A stretch of DNA of 64,000 bases, from assembly GCF_014042345.1 (NCBI RefSeq), contig NZ_JACEZT010000006.1, positions 1 through 64,000 on the forward strand. Reading direction: 5' to 3'. The stretch comes from Rugamonas brunnea. GTDB taxonomy: Bacteria; Pseudomonadota; Gammaproteobacteria; Burkholderiales; Burkholderiaceae_D. A program made the translations under genes and the position numbers. Below the pieces are notes generated by a model, which saw only the letters and a program-made list of their open reading frames with translations, did not search any database and was not told the origin of the DNA. Below are positions 35,617 through 44,921 of the stretch, one piece after another. Position 1 is the stretch's first letter. Each line of letters begins with the position of its first letter.

Positions 35617-35967
35617 ATGCAGGTAGCCAAGGTACGCCAGGAAGCGGAAAAAGATTTGCCGACGCTGACCAAGGCGGAGCTGGCCGAATTGCTGTTCGAG
35701 CAAGTCGGGCTCAACAAGCGGGAAGCGAAGGACATGGTCGAGACCTTCTTCGACGAGATCCGCAACGCGCTCGAACGCGGCGAGGCCGTCAAGCTGTCCG
35801 GCTTCGGCAACTTCCAGCTGCGCGACAAGCCGCAGCGGCCGGGCCGCAACCCGAAGACGGGCGAGGAGATCCCCATCACGGCGCGCCGCGTGGTGACCTT
35901 CCACGCCAGCCAGAAGCTCAAGGGCATGGTCGAGGAAAGCAATCCGGCCATGGCGCGCGCCGCCTGA
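35617..35967 (+). CDS. ihfA: Integration host factor subunit alpha
   Basis: IHF-alpha bends DNA as a dimer with IHF-beta. The conserved core starts at [20 protein letters not shown] and includes [20 protein letters not shown] and [18 protein letters not shown], the DNA-contacting arm with the key Pro. From the ATG at 35617 the protein is 116 residues, with a 16-residue N-terminal extension over E. coli IhfA. The true start is unsure: the frame is open upstream to 35530, with a GTG at 35566 and a TTG at 35530, and no start has a good ribosome site. Downstream of pheT, as is usual. Confidence 0.9.
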   Translation: MQVAKVRQEAEKDLPTLTKAELAELLFEQVGLNKREAKDMVETFFDEIRNALERGEAVKLSGFGNFQLRDKPQRPGRNPKTGEEIPITARRVVTFHASQKLKGMVEESNPAMARAA

Positions 35968-35984
35968 ACTGGGACTGATCCGCG

Positions 35985-36395
35985 ATGAACGACCGCCCCG
36001 CCAAAGCCGACCTGGTTGTGTTGCCGCCGATACCGGCCAAGCGCTATTTCACGATCGGCGAGGTGAGCGAGCTGTGCGGCGTGAAGCCCCACGTGCTGCG
36101 CTACTGGGAGCAGGAATTCACCCAGCTCAAGCCCGTCAAGCGGCGCGGCAACCGGCGCTATTACCAGCACCATGAAGTGCTGCTGATCCGGCGCATCCGC
36201 GAACTGCTGTACGAACAAGGCTTCACGATCAGTGGCGCGCGCAATAAACTGGACAGCCGGACGACCGATTCCGCGCAAGGGGAGTATGATGGTGCCTCCG
36301 GCTTGGACGGCAGCGCGCCGCCAGCCGCCGCTCCGCCCCTGGACCGCGCGCTGATACGCAGCGAACTGTTGGCGATACTGACCCTGCTCCAGTGA
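35985..36395 (+). CDS. MerR-family transcriptional regulator
   Basis: A 136-residue protein with an N-terminal MerR helix-turn-helix: KRYFTIGEVSELCGVKPHVL, then RYWEQEFTQLKPVKRRGNRR, and a helix with LLIRRIRELLYEQGFTI. The C-terminal part is low in complexity and lacks metal-binding cysteines. It lies 17 nt after ihfA, the usual location of this regulator in proteobacteria. Its targets are unknown. Confidence 0.9.
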   Translation: MNDRPAKADLVVLPPIPAKRYFTIGEVSELCGVKPHVLRYWEQEFTQLKPVKRRGNRRYYQHHEVLLIRRIRELLYEQGFTISGARNKLDSRTTDSAQGEYDGASGLDGSAPPAAAPPLDRALIRSELLAILTLLQ

Positions 36396-36412
36396 GCGGG
36401 CGCAGCGGAAAG

Positions 36413-36440
36413 AAAAGGCGCGCACGAGGCGTCTTTTTTT
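36413..36440 (+). terminator. Terminator of the pheST-ihfA-merR unit
   Basis: AAAAGGCGC (36413-36421) pairs with GCGTCTTTT (one G-U pair) around GCACGAG, followed by more T. It lies 18 nt after merR. Confidence 0.8.
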
Positions 36441-36480
36441 TCGTCCCCGCCATCACCCTGTCGGCGGCAGTGTTGGATAG

Positions 36481-36505
36481 CATTGTTAAATCGCATTGTT
36501 AAATC
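36481..36505. promoter_or_regulatory. Direct repeat CATTGTTAAATC x2 upstream of the NarL-type regulator
   Basis: Two exact 12-nt copies (36481-36492 and 36494-36505) have a 13-nt period. TATACT at 36514-36519 could be a -10 box just downstream, about 100 nt before the regulator's ATG. The repeats would cover the -35 region, so an operator role is plausible. Confidence 0.5.
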
Positions 36506-36617
36506 TTTAGTGCTATACTATTAATGTTAATTTTTTTGCCAGTATGCAAGTTGACTGGCGAAGGTGGTGTGAAACCAGGGACCGCCGGTTCCGGTTCCGG
36601 CACCACGAGGGGAAACA

Positions 36618-37250
36618 ATGATACGCGTTGCCATTTGTGACGACCACCAGATAGTCCGCGCGGGCTTCAAGCAAATTTTTTCGTCGGCCGAGGATTTCGA
36701 TGTGGTGGCCGAGGCCGGCAGCGGGCGCGAGGCGCTCGACATCGCGCGGCGCGAAATCTGCGACGTGCTGCTGCTCGACATCGCCATGCCGGACCAGAGC
36801 GGCATCGACACGCTGCGCACCATCCGCCAGGGCCAGCCGGACTTGCCGGTGCTGATCCTGTCCGGCTATCCGGCCCAGCAATACGCGCTCAACCTGTTCA
36901 AGATGGGCGCCAACGGCTACCTGAACAAGGAATGCGAGGCCGACGAGCTGATCACGGCCGTGCGCACCGTGTACCAGGGCAGGCGCTACGTGAGCGCCAC
37001 CGTGGGCGAGCTGCTGGCCCAGACCTTCGACCGCGACCCCAACACGGCGCCCCACACGGAGCTGTCGGACCGCGAGTTCCAGGTATTCCTGCGCCTGGCG
37101 CGCGGCGCCACCGTCAGCGACATCGGCGTGGCGCTGTCGCTGAGCATCAAGACGGTCAGCACCTACCGCACCCGCATCATGGAAAAAATGGGCATGCAGT
37201 CCAATAGCGACCTGACCTATTACGCGATGAAAAATAATCTGCTCGACTGA
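36618..37250 (+). CDS. NarL/FixJ-family response regulator
   Basis: A 210-residue regulator with receiver domain (CDDHQ pocket, phosphoacceptor Asp in VLLLDIAMPDQSGIDTL, Lys in GYLNKECEADEL) and a C-terminal LuxR-type domain (LSDREFQVFLRLARGATVSD, then SLSIKTVSTYRTRIMEKMGM). GAGGGGAAA precedes the ATG. The kinase gene follows 122 nt downstream and is of the HisKA_3 class that pairs with NarL-type regulators. Confidence 0.95.
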   Translation: MIRVAICDDHQIVRAGFKQIFSSAEDFDVVAEAGSGREALDIARREICDVLLLDIAMPDQSGIDTLRTIRQGQPDLPVLILSGYPAQQYALNLFKMGANGYLNKECEADELITAVRTVYQGRRYVSATVGELLAQTFDRDPNTAPHTELSDREFQVFLRLARGATVSDIGVALSLSIKTVSTYRTRIMEKMGMQSNSDLTYYAMKNNLLD

Positions 37251-37372
37251 AACCAGTTGATTGCGAGGGGGCGCACGGTAGGGTTGCTGCGCTGCGACAG
37301 TTGGCCGCCCAGACTATAATGGGATAGCTTGGCGCAACTGTGCGACTAACCTCTCGAAGGATGCTTATCAGG

Positions 37373-39010
37373 ATGTATTTCACCGCCACCACGGCACCCT
37401 TGCACCGTCTGCCGTTGTACAAGACCATATTGTGCGTCGCCTGCGTGCTGATCCTGATCGCCAACGGATTCAGCCTGTTCCACAATTTGCAGTCGCTCAA
37501 GGGCGCCAACTTCCTGCAAAGCCAGAGCTCGCGCGTTGCCGACCGCCTGCAATACCTGAACGTGCTGGTGCTGGACGCCGAGAGCAGCATGCGCGGCTAT
37601 TTTATTTCCGGCCGCGAATCCTACCTGGGCCCGGCCCGCACCGCCGTGACGGAGTCCGAGAGCGAATTCAAGGAACTGGAAAAACTGCTGGCCGACAGCC
37701 CGTCGCAACTGCGCAACCTGGCCCAGTTGCACACGCTGGTGCGGCGCAAGCTGGCGCTGCTGAACCAGTCGATCGACGTCTACCGCGAAGGCGGGCTGGA
37801 CGAGATCGTCAAGATCGCCAAGGTCAGCGACGGCCGCTCCAGCATGGACGAGATCCGACTGCAGGTGGTGATCATGGAGCAGGAACAGTATGAAACGCTG
37901 GCCGCGCGCAGCGCCATGTTCTACCACGAGTACCAGAAGGCCGTGCTGCTGGGCATGGGCATCAACGCCATGGCCATCATCGTGCTCATCATGTTCTACC
38001 AGTTGGTGCGGCGCAGTTTCCAGAACCGGGCCGCCGTCGAGCATGCCTTGCAGAAGGCGAACGAGAACCTGGAGTCGACCGTGGCCCAGCGTACCGAGCA
38101 GTTGTCGGTGCTGTCGCGCCACCTGATCAGCATCAGCGAAGAGGAAAAAGTCAGGCTGTCGCGCGAGCTGCACGACGAGCTGGGCGCCAACCTGACCTCG
38201 ATCGGCATGGATATCGCGGCCGTCACCCAGCAATTGCAGAAGACGGCGCCGGAACTGGCCACCCAGTTGCGCCGCGCCCGCGCCACGCTGGTGGAAACGG
38301 TGGAGATGAAACGCCGCATCGTCGAGAACCTGCGCCCCAGCCTGCTCGACAACCTGGGCCTGTGCGCGGCCATCGAAAGCTATTGCGACGAGTTCAGCCG
38401 CCTGGCCCAGGTGCGCTGCGACGTGGACATTTCCGCCGAGCTGGAAAAGGAAACCGGCCGTTCAGGCGATTTGTCGATCGCGCTGTTCCGCATCGTGCAG
38501 GAATCGCTGACCAATATCCGCAAGTACGCCAAGGCGGGCCGGGTGTCCGTCATGCTGCGCCGTACCGTTGATGGGCTGGTGCTGCGCGTAATCGATGACG
38601 GGGTGGGGATCGCGGCCAACACGGTGGCCAAGCCCATGTCGCATGGCATCCTCGGGATGCGCGAGCGGGCCTTGCTGCTGGGCGGCACCCTGACCATACG
38701 GCGCGGCCGCAACGATGCGGGAACCTGTATCGAAGTGCATATCCCGCTGCGCCGCAAGCCGGCGGCGGGCGTGGCGCAACCGCCGGAGGTGGTGGCCATG
38801 CAGGCAGCCATGCAGGCCAATGTATCCAACAGCGCCAGCGCGGCGGCAAGCGCGCCGGCTGGCGTCACGCCGAACGCTGGCACGCCAGCGCCCGGCCCGG
38901 CGCATGTCAGCAGCGCGCCACATCCAGCAGCAGACGGTCATATTCTGTCTTCGCCACCTTGTAGCACTCGCCCGCATACTGTTCCAGACCTGGACGGTCG
39001 AGCACCGTGA
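37373..39010 (+). CDS. Sensor histidine kinase with CHASE3-like domain (NarX/UhpB class)
   Basis: A 545-residue kinase. A membrane helix at about 18-38 is followed by a CHASE3-like periplasmic domain (LNVLVLDAESSMRGYFISGR), a second helix (LLGMGINAMAIIVLIMFYQL), a coiled coil, a HisKA_3 dimerisation domain with phosphoacceptor His (RLSRELHDELGANLTSIGMD), and an HATPase (IVQESLTNIRKYAKA, DDGVGI, GILGMRERALLLGG). After the catalytic core comes an Ala/Pro-rich tail of about 83 residues, whose end overlaps the convergent Crp/Fnr gene by 104 bp. ATG 37373 is chosen with AAGG 12 nt upstream; starts at 37340 and 37361 are possible. Confidence 0.9.
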   Translation: MYFTATTAPLHRLPLYKTILCVACVLILIANGFSLFHNLQSLKGANFLQSQSSRVADRLQYLNVLVLDAESSMRGYFISGRESYLGPARTAVTESESEFKELEKLLADSPSQLRNLAQLHTLVRRKLALLNQSIDVYREGGLDEIVKIAKVSDGRSSMDEIRLQVVIMEQEQYETLAARSAMFYHEYQKAVLLGMGINAMAIIVLIMFYQLVRRSFQNRAAVEHALQKANENLESTVAQRTEQLSVLSRHLISISEEEKVRLSRELHDELGANLTSIGMDIAAVTQQLQKTAPELATQLRRARATLVETVEMKRRIVENLRPSLLDNLGLCAAIESYCDEFSRLAQVRCDVDISAELEKETGRSGDLSIALFRIVQESLTNIRKYAKAGRVSVMLRRTVDGLVLRVIDDGVGIAANTVAKPMSHGILGMRERALLLGGTLTIRRGRNDAGTCIEVHIPLRRKPAAGVAQPPEVVAMQAAMQANVSNSASAAASAPAGVTPNAGTPAPGPAHVSSAPHPAADGHILSSPPCSTRPHTVPDLDGRAP

Positions 39011-39716
39011 TGTTGCCGCGGCGGTAGGTGATCATGCCTTCGTCCTGCAGCTTGCCGGCGGCGGCCGTGATGCTTTCGCGCCGCACGCCGAGCATGATGG
39101 AAATCATTTCCTGGGTCACCTTCAATTCGTTCGAGGGCGAACGATCGAGGCGGTCGAGCAGCCAGCGGCACAGTTTCTGTTCGATCGAGCTGTGCATGCC
39201 GCCCACCGTGTTTTGCGCCATCTGCGCGAACAGCGCGGTGTTGTAGCGCATCAGGAGCTGGGGCAGGGCGCCGCCCTGGTTGAAGGCGTCGCGCAGTTGC
39301 TGGGCCTTGAGGCGGTAGCCATAGCCGGCACTTTGCACGACGGCGCTGCACATGGCCCGTTCGCCGGCGAACAGCGACACGCCGGCCACGCCTTCATGGC
39401 CGACGACGGCGATTTCCGTGGTGGCGCCGTCTTCCATCACGTACAGCAGCGAAACAATGGCCGTGGTGGGGAAATACACGTTGTCGAGTGTGGCGCCGTA
39501 GGTGAAGAGCTCTTTGCCGAATGGCAGTTGTACCAGTTCCAGGTGTTCGAACAGCGATTCCAGCACTTCGCGCGGGAGGGCGGCCAGCAATTCGTTCTGC
39601 TGGGCGCCGCTGTGGCTGACAACCGGCCTTGGCACAAGCTTGAGCTCCCGGGACTGGGCGGAGGCGCTACGGGCGCGCGGCGCTTTGACGGTGGCAACAA
39701 GTTGAGTGTTGTTCAT
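38907..39716 (-). CDS. Crp/Fnr-family transcriptional regulator
   Basis: A 269-residue regulator with a cyclic-nucleotide-binding-like domain (LELVQLPFGKELFTYGATLD, then EIAVVGHEGVAGVSLFAGER) and a C-terminal HTH_Crp domain (VTQEMISIMLGVRRESITAA, then LQDEGMITYRRGNITVLDR). It lacks the Fnr N-terminal cysteine cluster. GAGGAAG lies about 4 nt before the ATG at 39716. Its 3' end overlaps the sensor kinase gene on the other strand by 104 bp. The ligand is unknown. Confidence 0.92.
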   Translation of the reverse strand: MNNTQLVATVKAPRARSASAQSRELKLVPRPVVSHSGAQQNELLAALPREVLESLFEHLELVQLPFGKELFTYGATLDNVYFPTTAIVSLLYVMEDGATTEIAVVGHEGVAGVSLFAGERAMCSAVVQSAGYGYRLKAQQLRDAFNQGGALPQLLMRYNTALFAQMAQNTVGGMHSSIEQKLCRWLLDRLDRSPSNELKVTQEMISIMLGVRRESITAAAGKLQDEGMITYRRGNITVLDRPGLEQYAGECYKVAKTEYDRLLLDVARC

Positions 39717-39952
39717 TTTCTTCCTCGCAGACTTAAAGTACAGGTGGCAGGCAAGGCCCGGCATGAGGAGCCTTGCGTAGTGCAGTCACTTTAAGCGTTA
39801 AGTTAGATAGCGAACATAAGAGGACTAGTCGCCCCCATGTAGGCTAGCAACATGCAGCTTTGTCAGCCTATTCCTACTGTAGAGCCAGACCCGGCCCTGC
39901 CATGGCCGCGCAGGCGCGGCGGCCGTGGTTGCGCCTGCTGCTGTCCCGGTTG

Positions 39953-42043
39953 TTATGCTTGTCGTTGTTTTTGTTGCATCGTTTTGCGGGGCGCCAGCCG
40001 TGGTTTGTTGGCCGACCAGGCGCCCGCCGGCGCCACGGCCGGCAACGCGCCGGCCGTGGCGGTCGTGCTGGCCGCGCCCGAGGCCGGATGACCGATGGCG
40101 GGGGCGTCGTCGCCGCGGTCCAGCCGGAAGCGGCTGACGGCCTGGGCCAGCTGGGCCGTCTCCGCGTGCAGGCGATCCGAACCGTCACTCGCCTGGCGCA
40201 CCAGGGCCGCATTCTGGCCCGTCATCTGGTCGATGCGGGCCAGCGCCGCGCCCACTTGGGCGATGTCGGCGCTCTGGCCGGCCTCGGCGGCGCTGATCTG
40301 CTCGATCACGGCGGCCGCCTCGCGCACGGCTTGCACCACCTCGTCCATGGTGCTGCCGGCCACGGCCACCAGTTCGCTGCCCGCTTCCACCTGGGCCACG
40401 GAGTCGCCGATCAGTTGCTTGATTTCCAGCGCGGCGGCCGCCGAGCGCTGGGCCAGGTTGCGCACCTCGCCGGCCACCACGGCGAAGCCGCGTCCCTGTT
40501 CACCGGCGCGGGCCGCTTCCACGGCCGCGTTCAGGGCTAGGATGTTGGTCTGGAAAGCGATGCCGTTGATGACGCCGATGATGTCGACGATGCGGTTCGA
40601 GCTGCCGCGGATGGAGGCCATGGTGTCGACCACGGCGCCCACGGTGTGGCCGCCGCGCTGGGCCAGTTCCGAGGCCGACACGATCAGCTCGTGGCCGCGC
40701 TGGGCGTGGGCCGCGCCGCGCTGCACGGTGCCGGTCAGCTGGCGCATCGACGCCACGGTGTCGGCCAGCGCTTCGCTCTGGCTGCTGGTGTGGTGCGACA
40801 AGCTGGCGTTGCCGGCGGCCAGGGCGTCGGTGGCGCCGGCGATGGCGCCGGCGCCGCTGCGGATTTCCGCCACCAGCGTGGCCAGCGCGCCCGTCATGCC
40901 GCCAAAGGCGTTGACCAGGCCGCCGATCTCATCGTGGCCGCGCGAGCTGATGCGTTCAGTCAGGTCGCCGGCCGCCGCGCTTTGCACGGCGCCGCGCAGG
41001 TGGACGATGTCGCGCGAGAACGAGATGTAGAAACCGGCGAACAGCCAGGCGGCCAGCGCGGCCACGGCCAGCACGGCACCCAGCATCAGGTTGCGGCGCA
41101 GGCGGTCGCGCGCGATGCGCTCGGCCAGCAGCTGGTCCAGCACCTTGGCCGAGGCCGACGAGAAGCCGTACAGGCCGTCGATGGCCTGGTTGCCGGCGGC
41201 GTTGAATTCTTTGCCCGAGGTCTGGTTGTAGGAGTTGGTCACCTCGTTTTTGGCGCGTTCGAGGAAGGCCAGCGCGGCCGGCACGGCGCCCAGTTGCGGC
41301 TGCAGCACGGGCTTGAGCTGGGGATTGTTGCGGAATACGGCGTCGAACTGGGCCGGCACCCGCTCCAGGTCGTGGTGGGCGATCATGGCCGTGGCGTTGA
41401 GCAACTGATCCTCGTTGCCTTCAAGCAGACCGGTGTCGATGAAGGCGGCGCCGCGGCCGGCGATCACCGACAAGCCTTCCGCGATGTCGGGGAAGGTCTT
41501 GAGGAAGGAGGCGATTAGGTAATAGGTCTGCACTTCCGGGTCCAGGCTCAGGTTGGCGCGGTCGGCCACCAGCGTGGTCAGGTGGGCCATGTCGGCCACC
41601 AGCGCGCTGTGCAGGGCGAAGCTGTCCTTGGCGTCCAGCGTGGCCTGGCGCTGCAGCAGCTCGTCCCAGCGTTTCTTCAGCGCCTGCCACTCGGGCAGGG
41701 CGGCGACGCTGCCGGCGTCGGCCTGGAAGGTGTCGAGCTGGCGCATGCGCTCGGTGATGGCGTTGCGCTGGGGCGCCGGCGCCGCGTTGGCCGGGCTGGC
41801 GTGGCGCAGGTGCTCCTGGGCCCGCAATTGCTGGGTCAGCCGGGTGATTTCCTGCAATTGCACGATGTAGGCCACACCGCGCTGTTCCTGTTCCGTGCGG
41901 GCGATCGATTTGTGCAGTTCCTGCATCAGCATGGCCGTCACCAGCAGCAGCGGCAACAGGAACACGAGGCAGATCAGGGTGAATTTGGGCAGCAGGCGCA
42001 GGCGCTGCATCAGGGCGATGGCAGGCTGGAGAAGGGCAGTCAT
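39953..42043 (-). CDS. Methyl-accepting chemotaxis protein
   Basis: A 696-residue chemoreceptor. A membrane helix near residues 20-40 ([18 protein letters not shown]), a periplasmic domain of about 290 residues, a second helix ([20 protein letters not shown]), a HAMP domain and a signalling domain with the highly conserved hairpin tip ([20 protein letters not shown], then [19 protein letters not shown]). The C-terminal 60 residues are Ala/Pro-rich with a basic end and no NWETF-type CheR-docking pentapeptide. GGAAAA precedes the ATG at 42043. Ligand unknown. No che genes lie nearby. Confidence 0.93.
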   Translation of the reverse strand: MTALLQPAIALMQRLRLLPKFTLICLVFLLPLLLVTAMLMQELHKSIARTEQEQRGVAYIVQLQEITRLTQQLRAQEHLRHASPANAAPAPQRNAITERMRQLDTFQADAGSVAALPEWQALKKRWDELLQRQATLDAKDSFALHSALVADMAHLTTLVADRANLSLDPEVQTYYLIASFLKTFPDIAEGLSVIAGRGAAFIDTGLLEGNEDQLLNATAMIAHHDLERVPAQFDAVFRNNPQLKPVLQPQLGAVPAALAFLERAKNEVTNSYNQTSGKEFNAAGNQAIDGLYGFSSASAKVLDQLLAERIARDRLRRNLMLGAVLAVAALAAWLFAGFYISFSRDIVHLRGAVQSAAAGDLTERISSRGHDEIGGLVNAFGGMTGALATLVAEIRSGAGAIAGATDALAAGNASLSHHTSSQSEALADTVASMRQLTGTVQRGAAHAQRGHELIVSASELAQRGGHTVGAVVDTMASIRGSSNRIVDIIGVINGIAFQTNILALNAAVEAARAGEQGRGFAVVAGEVRNLAQRSAAAALEIKQLIGDSVAQVEAGSELVAVAGSTMDEVVQAVREAAAVIEQISAAEAGQSADIAQVGAALARIDQMTGQNAALVRQASDGSDRLHAETAQLAQAVSRFRLDRGDDAPAIGHPASGAASTTATAGALPAVAPAGAWSANKPRLAPRKTMQQKQRQA

Positions 42044-42250
42044 GTATTTTCCATAATTGAATTGGTGTTTCTTCAATGCAATAATGCACGGCAAATATGA
42101 CAGCATGATGAATTTCCCTCATGCGCCGCCGCGTCATGTGGTTTTGCTTGGGGCCTGTGCAACAAATGCCGCATAATGCGAGCAACAGGCGCAGGCCGTC
42201 CCCGGCGTGCGCCCCTTTTTCCTTGGATTTCCCTCACTGCGATCGAGAGC

Positions 42251-42931
42251 ATGCACGTACTGGTAGTGGAAGACGATGCCGTGCTGGCCGACGGGCTGGC
42301 GCGCGCGCTGGCCGGGCACGGCATGGCGGTGGACGTGGTGCGCCACGGCGACCAGGCCGACCAATTGTTGCAGCGGCCCGGCGCGGCCGACGTGGTGGTG
42401 CTCGACATCGGCCTGCCCGGCATCGACGGTTTTGAAGTGGTGCGCCGGCTGCGCCTGCGCGGCGGCACCATCCCGGTGCTGCTGCTGACGGCGCGCGATG
42501 CCATCGAGGACCGGGTGCAGGGCCTGGAGCTGGGTGCCGACGATTACCTGGTCAAGCCGTTCGCCACGGCCGAGCTGGTGGCGCGGGTGCGTGCCCTGGC
42601 GCGCCGCAACGCGCCCAAGCCCACCGTGCTGGCGCTGGGCGACCTGACGCTCGACACCACGGCCAAGCGCGCCCGCATCGGCGAACGTGTGATCGAGTTG
42701 TCGGTGCGCGAATGGGCCGTCCTTGAATACCTGTTGCAACATGGTTCGCGCGTGGTGTCCAAGCAGCAGATCATCGACGCCATCCTGCCGTGGGGCGACG
42801 ACCTGACGCTGAACGCGGTGGAAGTCTACATCTCGCGCCTGCGCCTGAAGATCGCCGACGCCGGCATCAGCATCCGCACCATCCGCGGCTTTGGCTACAT
42901 GCTGGAAGCGGTCGCGCCCGACCATGCCTAG
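42251..42931 (+). CDS. OmpR-family response regulator
   Basis: A 226-residue regulator: receiver domain (VEDDAVLADGLARALAGHGM, phosphoacceptor in VVVLDIGLPGIDGFEVVRRL, KPF in LVKPFATAELVARV) and winged-helix domain (LSVREWAVLEYLLQHGSRVV, then NAVEVYISRLRLKI and TIRGFGYMLEA). The family start MHVLVVEDD fixes the ATG at 42251, with GAGAG upstream. It overlaps the kinase gene by 8 nt. QseB/TctD-like. Confidence 0.95.
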   Translation: MHVLVVEDDAVLADGLARALAGHGMAVDVVRHGDQADQLLQRPGAADVVVLDIGLPGIDGFEVVRRLRLRGGTIPVLLLTARDAIEDRVQGLELGADDYLVKPFATAELVARVRALARRNAPKPTVLALGDLTLDTTAKRARIGERVIELSVREWAVLEYLLQHGSRVVSKQQIIDAILPWGDDLTLNAVEVYISRLRLKIADAGISIRTIRGFGYMLEAVAPDHA

Positions 42932-44294
42932 CATCCGCCTGCGCCTGCTGCGCTGGCTGATCGGGCCCATCCTGCTGCTCAACCTGGCCGGCGGCGCGCT
43001 CACCTATCTGCTGGCGTGGATGCCGGCCCAGGCCGCGTTCGACCAGTCGCTGTCGGATGCGGCCGGCGCGCTCGGCGCGCGCCTGGCGCGCGATGACGGC
43101 GGGCGCTGGCGGATCGACTTGCCGCGCCAGGCCGAGCAGGTGCTGCGCAACGACCAGACCGATGCCGTGTTCTTCGCCGTGCGCGCCGGCGCTGGCGCCA
43201 GCGCCGGCGCACTGCTGGCCGGCGACGCCGACGTGCCGGCGCCGCCGGCCGCCCACGTGAGCGGCGCGGTCCAGGGCGTGTCGCCGGCCTACGACACGGT
43301 GATGCGCGGCGAAGCCGTGCGGGCAGTGGCGCTGCGGCCGGCGCCGGACGGCCCCGTTATCACGGTCGCCAAGACGCTGCGCAAGCGCGGCCAGGTGCGC
43401 GCCGCCATCGTGCGCGTGCTGCTGTTGCTGGAGGCGGCCTTCACGCTGGCCTCGGTGGGCCTGATCTGGTTTTCCGTCACCAATGGCCTGGCGCCGCTGA
43501 ACCGCATGCGCGCCGACCTGAACGCGCGCGCTGGCGACGACCTGTCGCCGATCCGCGCCGAGCGGGTGCCGTTCGAACTGGGGCCGGTGGTGCTGGCCTT
43601 CAATGGCTTGCTGGACCGGGTCAGCGATGGCGCGCGGGCCCAGCATGATTTCCTGGCCAATGTGGCGCACCAGTTGCGCACCCCGCTGGCCGGCCTCAAG
43701 ACCCAGCTCGAATGGCTGGCCCAGCGCCATGCCGAGCCGGACACGGCCCAGTCGGTGCGGCTGATGCTGTCGTCCACCGAGCGCATGATACGGCAGACCA
43801 ACCAGTTGCTGGCGCTGGCGCGCGCCGAACCGAGCCACTTCGAGAAGACCCGGCTGGAGCCGGTGGCGCTGGCCAGCCTGGTGGAGGAGGCGGTCCAGCA
43901 TTTCGTCGAGCAGGCCGCCCTCAAGCACATCGACCTGGGCTTCGACCTGGCGCCGACCCTGGTGCAGGGCGACCGCTTCCTGCTGCGCGACCTGATCGAC
44001 AACCTGATCGACAACGCCATCCGCTACACGCCCGCGCATGGCACGGTCACCGTCAGCTGCCACCCGGTCGCCGGCGGCGGCATGCTGGCGGTGGAGGATT
44101 CCGGCCCCGGCATCCCGCCGGCCAAGCGCGACCAGGTGTTCAGCCGCTATGTGCGCCTGGACGACAAGACCCATGGCAGCGGCCTGGGCCTGGCCATCGT
44201 GCGCGACATCGCGCAGGCCCACGGCGCCACCATCACGCTCGACGCCGGCGCCGATGGCCGTGGCGCCCGTTTCGAGGTGCGTTTTCCCGCCTGA
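42924..44294 (+). CDS. Two-component sensor histidine kinase (TctE/QseC-like)
   Basis: A 456-residue kinase with two membrane helices (LIGPILLLNLAGGALTYLLA and VLLLLEAAFTLASVGLIWF) around a periplasmic sensor of the 2CSK_N type. Then come HAMP, the His motif FLANVAHQLRTPLAGLKTQL, the N box IDNLIDNAIRYTPAHG and G boxes (DSGPGIPP, GSGLGLAIV). It starts inside the regulator gene. The pilin operon begins 200 nt downstream, and the intervening region has direct repeats of the type OmpR-family regulators bind, so pilin control is a testable idea. Confidence 0.94.
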   Translation: MPSIRLRLLRWLIGPILLLNLAGGALTYLLAWMPAQAAFDQSLSDAAGALGARLARDDGGRWRIDLPRQAEQVLRNDQTDAVFFAVRAGAGASAGALLAGDADVPAPPAAHVSGAVQGVSPAYDTVMRGEAVRAVALRPAPDGPVITVAKTLRKRGQVRAAIVRVLLLLEAAFTLASVGLIWFSVTNGLAPLNRMRADLNARAGDDLSPIRAERVPFELGPVVLAFNGLLDRVSDGARAQHDFLANVAHQLRTPLAGLKTQLEWLAQRHAEPDTAQSVRLMLSSTERMIRQTNQLLALARAEPSHFEKTRLEPVALASLVEEAVQHFVEQAALKHIDLGFDLAPTLVQGDRFLLRDLIDNLIDNAIRYTPAHGTVTVSCHPVAGGGMLAVEDSGPGIPPAKRDQVFSRYVRLDDKTHGSGLGLAIVRDIAQAHGATITLDAGADGRGARFEVRFPA

Positions 44295-44362
44295 GTGGCG
44301 CAGCACCGCTGCGGCGGCCGCCATTGGAACCCTGCCGGGACCACTGGCGCATGCATAAAAAA

Positions 44363-44414
44363 GCAAGCGCTTGCCATTTGTCAGTGATTTGTCAGCATTT
44401 CCTCAGGGAAATGC
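44363..44414. promoter_or_regulatory. Repeat-dense regulatory region upstream of the minor-pilin operon
   Basis: Three symmetric signals lie side by side. GCAAGCGCTTGC (44363-44374) is a perfect palindrome. ATTTGTCAG occurs twice with an 11-nt period (44376-44384 and 44387-44395), giving TGTCA-N6-TGTCA, the layout of a Pho box or other OmpR-family site. GCATTTCC-TCAG-GGAAATGC (44395-44414) is an 8-bp inverted repeat. CATACT at 44431-44436 may be the -10 box. The pilin ATG is at 44496. Confidence 0.65.
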
Positions 44415-44495
44415 AAGCTGGGGGCGCTACCATACTCGCAAGCAGATGGTTTGCCGGCGCGGTGCCGGCCCGCATCAATCTTGGGAGCATGGCAC

Positions 44496-44921
44496 ATGAA
44501 GCGTATCCAGCACGGTTTTACCCTGGTCGAAGTCCTCGTCACGGTGGTGATCGTTGGTATTTTGATGGCCGTCGCCATGCCGGCCTACAACGATTACGTG
44601 ATCCGCGGCCGCCTGACGGAGGCGTTCTCGGCGCTGGGCACGGCGCAGCCGGCGGCCGAGCAGTTCTGGTCCAACAACCGCACCTATGTGGGTTTTGACA
44701 CGGCCGTCAACTTCCCGGCCGGCACCGCCAACTTCACCTACGCGCTGAGCGGCGCATCGGCCTCGGCCTACAAGGTGACGGCCACCGGCATTGGCAAGGT
44801 GGCCGGCTTCGTCTACACGATAGACCAGAACGGCACCCGCACCACGGACGCCAGCCCCGCCGGCTGGGGCACCAGCACCACGTGCTGGGTCGACCACAAG
44901 GGCGGCACATGTTCCAACTGA
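44496..44921 (+). CDS. Type IV pilin-like protein (PilE-type)
   Basis: A 141-residue prepilin. The short basic leader MKRIQHG ends at the prepilin peptidase site G7|F8, followed by FTLVEVLVTVVIVGILMAVA with the conserved Glu5 of the mature protein. The globular part has a C-terminal Cys pair (TTCWVDHKGGTCSN), the D-region disulphide. GGGAGC precedes the ATG. It is first in an operon of minor pilins, so it is more likely a PilE-type minor pilin than the major subunit. Confidence 0.92.
   Translation: MKRIQHGFTLVEVLVTVVIVGILMAVAMPAYNDYVIRGRLTEAFSALGTAQPAAEQFWSNNRTYVGFDTAVNFPAGTANFTYALSGASASAYKVTATGIGKVAGFVYTIDQNGTRTTDASPAGWGTSTTCWVDHKGGTCSN

Noticed and set aside
44363..44374. LacI-family operator (GCAAGCGCTTGC)
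   Set aside because: The core resembles LacI-type operators, but no LacI-family gene or sugar gene is nearby, so I record it only as a palindrome.
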